Source: an archaeon
Lineage (GTDB): Archaea; Aenigmatarchaeota; Aenigmatarchaeia; GW2011-AR5; GCA-2688965
Assembly: GCA_002688965.1 (NCBI GenBank)
Contig: NZEE01000037.1
Coordinates: forward strand, 2,043-7,483
Direction of reading: 5' to 3'
DNA length: 5,441 nt
Positions within the stretch are counted from its first letter, which is position 1, and every line of letters begins with the position of its first letter. The notes under the pieces were generated by a model. The model was not told where the DNA came from, ran no database searches, and was given only the letters and a program-made list of their open reading frames with translations. A program made the translations under genes and the position numbers. This document shows positions 1 to 5,441 of this stretch, one piece after another.

Positions 1-3000
1 ACGAGTTAAGCCTCTAGCATCATACTCAGCTACTGCACCTATTTGAACACAATGTATATCATCTACTCGACCAACAAAATTATCAAGCCCTTGTATAGCT
101 ATTTCACTAGCATTAGTGGGCATAGCGTTGACAGTATGAACTATATCAGTATAAACACCTGTTCCAGTTGTAGTAGTATATGACTCATAAATGCTGTCAC
201 CAGAATCAGCCGTATTAGTCAGGCCTAAGAGTGCACGAACACGACCACTTGTATAAGCAGTAACATTATAAGTAACTTTATATATTTTACCTACTACAAA
301 TGGAGTTACTGCATCATCAAAAAATCTATCGGCTCCACCAGTTACTCCAGCACCAACTGCTTCATAATCGCCACCACCTTGATCTACAAATGACCAACCA
401 GAACTACCTTCTGGTGTCCATGCAGTATTTCCTATACCAGGTTCAACTACCATTTCTGTCTGATTAGCACCTTTATACTTAAATGAAACAGAAGCTCCAG
501 AGTATATTTCTTTTACTTCGGTTGTTGTAAGGGCTTTATTGTAAATTTTACAACCTGAGATTGAACCATGAAAAGATGCATAAGTACCTGAACCAGCATT
601 AAATGATCCAATATAAGCATTACTTGTAAAAGCCATATCGGTTTCTTCAGTTGGAAGTGTATCTGTAGTAAGTGCTTGTTCAACACCATCTACATAAAAT
701 TTACTTGAAGTATCTCTATCTACTACAAAAATAACACTTTGCCATTTTCCTGGTTCTATAGTATTCTGTGCTGTTTCAGCAATCCTCTTTTCAACACCAC
801 CAAATTTACTATTATACTGCAATCGTCCAGTATCATGAATTATTATGCGATGGTAATTTGCACCAGTATCTTGATTGCCATGTGAAAAAATAGTTGTTTG
901 TGCAGATGTATCATAGGAAGGATCCACATTAACATTTACAACTATTGAATAATCACCTGTTCCAAAAGAGAACTCATCATTTAAGGAAGCAGCAGCTATC
1001 TTAATACTAGTAGCATCATCTGCATCAAAGTAATAGTAAGGCCCTGGCATAGTATTGGCTACATGATCCTGCCGTCCTTGTTCACTAGTTATATAACCAC
1101 CATCAAATTCTACATCACCTGTAGGATTGGTAACTGATGAAACACTACCTGCAACTGTTAGGCTGCCAGGTATATGTATATTGGTAGAACCTTCAGTTAT
1201 TTGAAATGCATCTACTGCTGCAATTGCTACTGTATCAACTGATCCAGTTCTGGATAGTTTAAGTTTTTGTGTATATGAACCTGTGCCTTTATTATCTATG
1301 TAGAATGCATTATCAACATTAGATCGCATTCTCCATTTACCTGCATTAGTAGTGCCTTCATTTGTCATTACTTCTATAGTACTATTAGCATCTTCAGCAC
1401 CTGCTATTGTTAGGTTATCTGTAGGTGTAGCAGTTCCAATACCGACATTTCCTGTATCTCCCTCAACTACTAATTTACTAGTATCTACAGTAAAATCATC
1501 TCCAGATGCACTTGCAAGTACAACATTTAATACACCACCTGTATCTACTGTTATAGCACGAGAGGCATATAAAGTAGTGCCTCCTGCATCCAAACTTGTG
1601 CCTGTTGCAGCACCTATCCCAGGAGTAGTAAATGCAGGACTGCTTGCGAATACTAATGCTCCACTGCCTGTTTCATCTGATATTACTCCTGCTAGCTCAG
1701 AAGAAGAAGTAGCAGCAAATACACTAAGTTTATCTGTTGTAAGTGCATTATTAGCACTATATGCCTGTACAGTAGAACCTATATCCGCATCTACTAGCAT
1801 AGTTGAATCATAACCCATAACACTTGACCCAATATCACCAGATGCAAGTATGGATTCATTTCCTATATATAATGTCGTAGAAGAAGAACCAGTAGAAGCA
1901 TCATCAATAGTAGTAGCATCACTATCTACACCTACTTTAAATCCAGTAGAAGCATACACATCACCAGTTACCTCTAAAGCTTTATTCAACTGCATTGAGG
2001 TATTGGCATGGTTATAATTAAAGGTTACCCCAGCCCCACCTATTGAAATTCCAGCCGTATTTGCCGCAGCACTATCAGCAGCATCTGTTGCAATACTAAA
2101 GTTTAAATCGTCTATGGAAACTGTTGTAGAATTAATTGTTGTAGTTGTGCCATCTACCTGAAGATTGCCAGCAATTACTACCGTTCCAGTATTATCGCCA
2201 TGTGTTGCTGGATCTATTGTAAAAGAAGCTGGACCCTTTAAGGCAGTTGTTACAGTAAGATTTCCTCCTATAGTAACATCATCAGGTAATGATAGAGCAA
2301 TGCCTTGTGCAGATGCTGCGGTTGCGATTTCATTTGCAGTACCTGTCACGGCTAAAGCCTGTGTTAACAGTGCAATAGAACCAGTACCAGAGTCTCCAGA
2401 TGTAGATAGTGATGTAGCTACGCTATTATTAGAGGCTGCAGTCAACCTTCCTTGTTGGTCAACTGTTATGCTAGGAATATTAGTAGTATCTCCATAACTG
2501 CCAGGTGTGACGGCTGTATCATCTAAGTCTACAGTTACGCCTTGAGCAGCAGCTACTGTAGTAATTCCAGATAAACCTGTCACAGCAAGACTTTGTGTTA
2601 AAAGTGCTATACTACCAGTACCACTATCGCCAGATGTTCCTAATGATGTAGCAACACTATTGTTAGATGCTGCTGTTAATCTTCCCTGTTGATCTACCGT
2701 AATACTCGGTATATTGGTAGTATCTCCATAACTTCCAGGAGTTACAGCCGTATCATCCAGATCGACTGTCACACCTTGAGCAGCAGCCACAGTTGTTATC
2801 CCACTAAGACCTGTTACGGCTAATGATTGAGTTAATAATGCTATACTGCCTGTTCCACTATCACCAGAAGTACCAAGAGAAGTAGCCACACTATTATTAG
2901 AAGCGGCAGTTAGCCTTCCTTGTTGATCTACTGTAATTGATGGTATATTAGTGGTATCTCCATAACTACCAGGAGTAACCGCAGTATCATCAAGATCTAT

Positions 3001-3600
3001 AGTTAAACCCTGACTAGCAGCTGCAGTCGTTAGACCTGAAAGTCCAGTTATTGCAAGAGCCTGTGAATTAAGATCTACTGCACCTGTACCACTGTCACCA
3101 CTAAAATCTAAATCTTCTGCACTGATTTGCGAGTTTACATATGCTTTAGTAGCAGCATCTTGATCCGAAACTGGATCTAATACATTTGTTATAAGCCTAC
3201 TATTTAGACTAAGATCTCCAGCAGTATTAATTGTAAGTGCTGCAGTAGATGAATTAGCTCGAGAAATATTAAAAGTATCAGCGTCTGCAAGCCATATTTT
3301 TGAAGTAGATCCATTAGCATCAAATAATACACCAGAATCTCCAGCCCCATTAGAAGCAAGCTTTAAGAATTGAGACCCTGTAGCTACATTTTTTAACTCT
3401 ATGGTAGTTGCACTTGTTACATTGAATTGAAACATTCCAGTATCATTTTCTAAACGGAACATTTCTGCGGCAGAACCAGAATCTATATGAAATTTAGCTT
3501 CAGGACTTCCTGCCATCAAGACTCCTAAGCCTGCGGTAAAGGTAAAATTACTACTTGGGCTGACCCCGGATAAGAGGCCTTCAAAGGTAAAATCAGTCAT
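1..3600 (-). CDS. Giant phage tail-fibre / receptor-binding protein, 3' end outside window
   Basis: A minus-strand frame starts with ATG at 3600 and stays open for 1200 codons to base 1, so the C-terminus is missing. The start follows an AGGA (3609-3612) with an 8-base spacer and overlaps the upstream stop as TAATG. Visible order: N-terminal region 1-140, DPVSDQDAATKAYV at 142-155 (a common phage-fibre motif), tandem 78-residue units 168-401 plus a partial copy to about 420, DDVTIGGNLTV near 440-450, a DGTTTTINSTT motif near 483-493, LAGVISDETGSGALVF near 636-651, GNVGIGTATP at 717-726, a LamG/concanavalin-like domain at about 855-1034 (ending KEIYSG), then a jelly-roll-like domain at about 1050-1190. 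The protein is rich in Gly, Ser, Thr, Ala and Asp and very poor in Cys, as expected of a trimeric beta-structured shaft. Adhesion to host-surface glycans through the C-terminal domains is inferred. There is no signal peptide. A chaperone domain (peptidase S74 type) could lie beyond the edge but is not seen. Confidence 0.88.
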   Translation of the reverse strand, partial: MTDFTFEGLLSGVSPSSNFTFTAGLGVLMAGSPEAKFHIDSGSAAEMFRLENDTGMFQFNVTSATTIELKNVATGSQFLKLASNGAGDSGVLFDANGSTSKIWLADADTFNISRANSSTAALTINTAGDLSLNSRLITNVLDPVSDQDAATKAYVNSQISAEDLDFSGDSGTGAVDLNSQALAITGLSGLTTAAASQGLTIDLDDTAVTPGSYGDTTNIPSITVDQQGRLTAASNNSVATSLGTSGDSGTGSIALLTQSLAVTGLSGITTVAAAQGVTVDLDDTAVTPGSYGDTTNIPSITVDQQGRLTAASNNSVATSLGTSGDSGTGSIALLTQSLAVTGLSGITTVAAAQGVTVDLDDTAVTPGSYGDTTNIPSITVDQQGRLTAASNNSVATSLSTSGDSGTGSIALLTQALAVTGTANEIATAASAQGIALSLPDDVTIGGNLTVTTALKGPASFTIDPATHGDNTGTVVIAGNLQVDGTTTTINSTTVSIDDLNFSIATDAADSAAANTAGISIGGAGVTFNYNHANTSMQLNKALEVTGDVYASTGFKVGVDSDATTIDDASTGSSSTTLYIGNESILASGDIGSSVMGYDSTMLVDADIGSTVQAYSANNALTTDKLSVFAATSSSELAGVISDETGSGALVFASSPAFTTPGIGAATGTSLDAGGTTLYASRAITVDTGGVLNVVLASASGDDFTVDTSKLVVEGDTGNVGIGTATPTDNLTIAGAEDANSTIEVMTNEGTTNAGKWRMRSNVDNAFYIDNKGTGSYTQKLKLSRTGSVDTVAIAAVDAFQITEGSTNIHIPGSLTVAGSVSSVTNPTGDVEFDGGYITSEQGRQDHVANTMPGPYYYFDADDATSIKIAAASLNDEFSFGTGDYSIVVNVNVDPSYDTSAQTTIFSHGNQDTGANYHRIIIHDTGRLQYNSKFGGVEKRIAETAQNTIEPGKWQSVIFVVDRDTSSKFYVDGVEQALTTDTLPTEETDMAFTSNAYIGSFNAGSGTYASFHGSISGCKIYNKALTTTEVKEIYSGASVSFKYKGANQTEMVVEPGIGNTAWTPEGSSGWSFVDQGGGDYEAVGAGVTGGADRFFDDAVTPFVVGKIYKVTYNVTAYTSGRVRALLGLTNTADSGDSIYESYTTTTGTGVYTDIVHTVNAMPTNASEIAIQGLDNFVGRVDDIHCVQIGAVAEYDARGLTR
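2341..2397 (-). repeat. Partial fourth fibre repeat
   Basis: Encodes residues 402-420, GDSGTGSIALLTQALAVTG, matching the first 19 residues of units 2 and 3 with one change (Ser to Ala at unit position 14). After this the sequence leaves the repeat (TANEIATAASAQG) and enters the DDVTIGGNLTV shaft motif. A weak echo of the AQG segment persists. It looks like the exit boundary of the repeat array. Confidence 0.85.
2398..2631 (-). repeat. Fibre shaft repeat unit 3 (78 codons)
   Basis: Encodes residues 324-401, from GDSGTGSIALLTQ to SLSTS. The only residue change from unit 2 is Gly to Ser at unit position 76. It keeps the exact 234-base period. Confidence 0.94.
2632..2865 (-). repeat. Fibre shaft repeat unit 2 (78 codons)
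   Basis: Encodes residues 246-323, from GDSGTGSIALLTQ to SLGTS, exactly 234 bases after unit 1 starts. Its protein matches unit 3 at 77 of 78 positions, while about 45 codons differ synonymously by hand count. The block AGTTATGGAGATAC (14 bases, minus strand) is one of the few stretches unchanged in all three units; on the plus strand it lies at 2486-2499, 2720-2733 and 2954-2967. Confidence 0.94.
2866..3099 (-). repeat. Fibre shaft repeat unit 1 (78 codons)
   Basis: Encodes fibre residues 168-245, beginning GDSGTG and ending SLGTS. It is the most diverged complete copy. By hand alignment 66 of 78 residues match unit 2, and all 12 differences lie in the first half (for example AVDLNSQ versus SIALLTQ). 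The second half, from DDTAVTPG through ITVDQQGRLTAASN to the end, is identical to unit 2 in protein but not in codons. Confidence 0.93.
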
Positions 3601-4061
3601 TATAATATTCCTGTTTTTTTATTGATACTCACAGTCCTAGGACCTCCATATCTACGTTGATTTTTATATTTTATTGCCTCTCCGACCTCTTTAAGATATT
3701 CTGCCTTAAAATATCCCCCTTTTTCAAATCCTTCTGCAGATCTTTCATAACCCCTTGCTATTGCATAATAAACCAGTGCTTCATGAAAACGCGATGGAAA
3801 CTCAGGTATATCAGTCATTGAGGCCAATCCACCCGCTGAACCTTCTTGTCCAACTTTTCCAGCCTGTTTTACAACATGTATTCTTATATCGGTTACTTCA
3901 TGTGGGGATAAAAATTCACCCATGGTAGTTCTATTTCTAGGGTATGTACCAGTACTATCAACAGTAACAGTATCTTTTATATATGCTATGGCTATTTGGT
4001 CATCTTCCAGCCACCAAACATAGTCCTTGTCTATATTGTGAGGATAAGTTGGTTCAGCCAT
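3600..4061 (-). CDS. Phage head-tail adaptor/neck-like protein, C-terminal-half type
   Basis: A 153-residue protein, ATG at 4061-4059, with a good ribosome binding site AGAGG (4068-4072) 6 bases upstream. It starts 2 bases after the stop of the 92-residue gene, and its own TAA overlaps the fibre ATG (TAATG). Near the N-terminus, DYVWWLEDDQIAIAY (13-27) resembles the strand segment of phage adaptors where a Tyr/Trp-rich sequence precedes a hydrophobic strand. IPEFPSRFHEALVYYAIARGYERS (85-108, shown here only as landmarks IPEFP, FHEAL and YYAIAR) followed by GGYFKAEYLKEVGEAIKY-like helix (115-132) matches the usual helical end of connector proteins. The basic tail is RRYGGPR...NKKTG. A role in the neck, between portal and tail, is inferred from these motifs and from gene order. 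I cannot tell an adaptor from a stopper or tail-completion protein. Confidence 0.85.
   Translation of the reverse strand: MAEPTYPHNIDKDYVWWLEDDQIAIAYIKDTVTVDSTGTYPRNRTTMGEFLSPHEVTDIRIHVVKQAGKVGQEGSAGGLASMTDIPEFPSRFHEALVYYAIARGYERSAEGFEKGGYFKAEYLKEVGEAIKYKNQRRYGGPRTVSINKKTGIL
3601..3620 (-). promoter_or_regulatory. A7 run and gene junction, possible -1 slip site
   Basis: On the minus strand, seven A residues (3620-3614) lie near the end of the adaptor gene, read AAT AAA AAA ACA. A one-base backward slip here gives AAC AGG AAT ATT ATA ATG and enters the fibre frame with no stop before the fibre ATG. The same stretch carries the fibre's AGGA ribosome binding site. Homopolymer A runs are known slippery sites in bacteria, but no strong downstream hairpin was seen, and the TAATG overlap gives the -1 relation automatically. 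Ordinary translational coupling explains the junction as well. Confidence 0.25.
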
Positions 4062-4063
4062 AA

Positions 4064-4342
4064 TTAACCTCTATCCTGTTCTTCTGGTTTACCTACCAAT
4101 CTTGGGATACGTTTACCACCAGAAGCAGTAGCATCATAGTAGACTTCATCAATCTCTATTATAATATCAGGCAATGAATAATACCTTTGATCTATTACAG
4201 TAGGGAATGTGTATGTACCTGAAATCATCTTCGTTTGAATTGAAAAATCTTCCATAGCCCTATTAATAAGCTTTTTAGCCTCTGTTTCACCCATATCAGC
4301 ATGGTGCTGTTGTACAAGTTCTATCATTTCTTTTAATGTCAT
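4064..4342 (-). CDS. Small phage structural protein, adaptor N-terminal-half type
   Basis: A 92-residue protein. Its ATG (4342-4340) overlaps the stop of the upstream gene by one base (TAATG), and a strong AGGAG (4350-4354) sits 7 bases upstream inside the end of that gene, so translation is probably coupled. Residues 1-35 form a charged helix (MTLKEMIELVQQHH, then ETEAKKLINRAMEDF). This is the typical opening of phage head-tail adaptors. Then come a beta segment TYTFPTVIDQRYYSLP (43-58) and IIIEIDEVYYDA (60-71), a pattern often seen as 'YxLPxxxxxIxxVxYD' in adaptors. It ends soon after, in KPEEQDRG, where full adaptors usually continue into the segment carried by the next gene. It is probably the partner of the 153-residue protein. 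Function is inferred from motif pattern only. Confidence 0.83.
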   Translation of the reverse strand: MTLKEMIELVQQHHADMGETEAKKLINRAMEDFSIQTKMISGTYTFPTVIDQRYYSLPDIIIEIDEVYYDATASGGKRIPRLVGKPEEQDRG

Positions 4343-5358
4343 TATGCTGCTCCTAATCTTCTCATATATTCACCTTTTACAACCTGTAATTGTTGAACCA
4401 TCCATTCATAATCTTTATACCATTGTTGTTGTTCTTGACCAATCTGAGAAATTTTAGCCTGGGCAAGTTCAACATCTTCTTCTGTTTCAATTAAATACCT
4501 TACAATCTCCCATCCGTCATCTACAGATAATGCTTCATATGCAGCCCTTGTTAATGGAGCTGCCGCAGGATTACTAAGAGCAGGAATATCATTCCTCATA
4601 TCTGCCTGCCAATAAGCTAAAATTCTTTCTGCACAATATAGTGGCAGTAAACCTAAATATCTAGTAGGGAAGTTACCTGTTACAGCACCTGCTATTTCAT
4701 TTGCAGTTGTAACACTCTGCCCTCCTACCTTCACCATTGTCCAAGCTGTAATTCCCTCGGCTGGTAAAACTTTTATTATCCCCTTTTCAAGCCACCATAC
4801 AGGACTATAATCAGTAGCAAAATATATACTATCAGAATCTGCAGCATCTTTAGATGATTCGAAAGAAATCTGTTTTGCCGATCTACCATCAGCATCTATC
4901 GTTATTATCTGATCTGTATCAGGAGCAGTCGTACCTGAAACTATAGTAATAGGAGTACCATCAGCATATAAATGTACTTTAGTTGGATCTACTCCAAGTA
5001 AAGAAAGGGTTGTCTGTTCAACTGCTTCTGTTAATAATGAAGGACTTAAAGTAGATCCTGATCTTACTACAGTTCCTCCAGTAGTTTCTTCCGGATCCCC
5101 ACTAAAACCTTTTATTTGAAATGTATTAGTAGCATCTGCCTCTACCACACCAGTAACACCATTAGCCTCTGTCATTTCTGTAAAACCAGACAATGTTACT
5201 GAATCACCATCTGACAAGGTATGTCCTGTGGCAGTAAATACAGTAGGATCTGCAGCAGTAGCTGTTACTCCTGTAAAAGTAAGACTGCTAACAGAAAATA
5301 CAGAAGGTATACTCCTAGTTCCTATCCATTCTTTCGTCTGATTTGTGAAACTTGCCAT
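4342..5358 (-). CDS. Phage neck/connector-like structural protein with inserted beta domain
   Basis: A 338-residue protein, ATG at 5358-5356, with AGGAG (5364-5368) 5 bases upstream. Residues about 26-101 form a small beta-rich domain: TGVTATAADPTVFTATGH, LSDGDSVTLSGF, MTEANG, NTFQIKGF, TTGGTV. This order resembles a repeat domain common in phage virion proteins that profile searches sometimes label E1 FCCH-like. Residues 128-200 look like the beta part of an adaptor, with DYSPVWWLEKGIIKVLP at 183-199. NFPTRYLGLLPLYCAERILAYW (229-250) is the helical core, given here by its landmarks FPTRY and LYCAER. The C-terminus (291-334) is a Glu/Gln-rich helix, EEDVELAQAKISQIGQEQQQ then a Tyr/Trp-containing stretch, likely coiled coil. 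Related marine-phage proteins end in a similar 'DEDIELA' helix, from memory. A neck or head-tail joining role is inferred. The first gene of the visible cluster. Confidence 0.87.
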   Translation of the reverse strand: MASFTNQTKEWIGTRSIPSVFSVSSLTFTGVTATAADPTVFTATGHTLSDGDSVTLSGFTEMTEANGVTGVVEADATNTFQIKGFSGDPEETTGGTVVRSGSTLSPSLLTEAVEQTTLSLLGVDPTKVHLYADGTPITIVSGTTAPDTDQIITIDADGRSAKQISFESSKDAADSDSIYFATDYSPVWWLEKGIIKVLPAEGITAWTMVKVGGQSVTTANEIAGAVTGNFPTRYLGLLPLYCAERILAYWQADMRNDIPALSNPAAAPLTRAAYEALSVDDGWEIVRYLIETEEDVELAQAKISQIGQEQQQWYKDYEWMVQQLQVVKGEYMRRLGAA

Positions 5359-5441
5359 TTAATCTCCTAAATTGGGACACCGCCCGTCGCGGGGAGAGAA
5401 TTCCACACGAAAGGCGGGCCCAAAGTTACGCTTACGCGTTA
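5359..5441 (-). other. GC-rich stretch ahead of the structural cluster
   Basis: From 5374 to the edge, 42 of 68 bases are G or C by hand count, far above the rest of the window. Read on the minus strand it begins with three TAA triplets in two frames (TAACGCGTAAGCGTAAC), consistent with the end of an upstream gene. One frame, however, stays open through the region and would stop with TAA directly abutting the ATG at 5358, giving a 26-residue tail (TRKRNFGPAF...GRCPNLGD) with GC-ending codons unlike the neighbours. So this is either a short leader/intergenic region or the end of a foreign-looking gene. I favour the leader, weakly. No clear sigma70-type promoter was found. Confidence 0.5.
5372..5423 (-). 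repeat. Imperfect inverted repeat just upstream of ribosome binding site
   Basis: Plus-strand arms are TTGGG-ACA-CCGCC (5372-5384) and GGCGG-G-CCCAA (5413-5423): two 5-base-pair stems separated by a small asymmetric internal loop, with a 28-base loop between the arms. A smaller hairpin, CCCG-TCG-CGGG, is nested in the loop side (5383-5393 region) and would compete. In the minus-strand transcript the structure ends 3 bases before the AGGAG. There is only a short U stretch after it, so a strong intrinsic terminator is unlikely. An mRNA-stabilising, processing or ribosome-access role is possible but unproven. Confidence 0.5.

Noticed and set aside
1352..1813. Plus-strand open frame of 153 codons
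   Set aside because: It lies wholly antisense to the fibre gene, has low-complexity Val/Ser/Pro/Ala composition produced by reading Thr/Ala/Gly-rich codons backwards, and has no convincing ribosome binding site. The minus frame carries recognisable fibre motifs here.
2165..2497. Plus-strand open frame of 110 codons
   Set aside because: It is antisense to repeat unit 3 and the following shaft of the fibre. Its composition is a mirror artefact of the minus-strand coding sequence.
2398..3099. Tandem array considered as CRISPR or a DNA-level satellite
   Set aside because: The 234-base period is an exact multiple of codons in one open frame, conservation is at protein level, and there are no short identical repeats with unique spacers.
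1..3600. Diversity-generating retroelement target in the fibre
   Set aside because: No reverse transcriptase, template repeat or adenine-biased variable region is visible. The C-terminus, where such a target would usually lie, is outside the window, so this is unsupported rather than excluded.
3634..3643. Perfect 10-base palindrome GTCCTAGGAC inside the adaptor gene
   Set aside because: It lies within coding sequence (Gly-Pro-Arg-Thr codons), has no loop or partner site, and one such palindrome in 5.4 kb needs no special explanation.
5377..5388. ACACCGCCCGTC matches the universal motif near the 3' end of 16S rRNA
   Set aside because: Only these 12 bases fit. The flanks (TTGGG before, GCGGGGAGAG after) do not continue as 16S rRNA, so chance or assembly noise is more likely than an rRNA fragment.

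Overview
The window looks like part of the virion-structure module of a tailed bacteriophage (Caudoviricetes), most likely an uncultured aquatic or marine phage or a prophage relative. The DNA is AT-rich (by eye roughly 35-40% G+C), and every supported gene is on the minus strand. The genes are packed with 1-base overlaps or a 2-base gap. The proteins have the composition and motifs of phage neck and tail-fibre proteins. No integrase, transposase, tRNA, CRISPR array or host metabolic gene is visible.

Layout in transcription order (high to low coordinates). At 5359-5441 there is a short GC-rich stretch (about 60% G+C from 5374 on) with an imperfect inverted repeat just ahead of the first ribosome binding site. 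At 5358-4342 is a 338-residue neck/connector-like protein with an inserted beta-rich domain near its N-terminus and a helical, Gln-rich C-terminus. At 4342-4064 is a 92-residue protein, and at 4061-3600 a 153-residue protein. Together these two look like the two halves of one ordinary head-tail adaptor. From 3600 to the left edge runs a very large tail-fibre gene: 1200 codons are open without a stop and its 3' end lies outside the window. This frame is easy to miss because it lacks a stop inside the window, but it accounts for two thirds of the sequence.

The fibre protein has an N-terminal region, a DPVSDQDAATKAYV motif, three tandem 78-residue units plus a partial fourth, a long beta-rich shaft with motifs common in phage fibres (DDVTIGGNLTV, LAGVISDETGSGALVF, GNVGIGTATP), a LamG/concanavalin-like domain and a second jelly-roll-like domain. 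The gene order suggests that the connectors join capsid to tail and the fibre makes contact with host surface glycans. These are inferences from motif pattern and order, because no database search was possible.

The most unusual signal is in the fibre repeats. Units 2 and 3 are identical at 77 of 78 residues, yet by hand count about 45 of the 78 codons differ synonymously, including swaps between the two serine codon families. Other points of interest are the shared motifs of the two connector proteins, the apparent splitting of the second adaptor, and an A7 run where a -1 slip would fuse the adaptor in frame to the fibre. I see no clearly new defence or regulatory system here.
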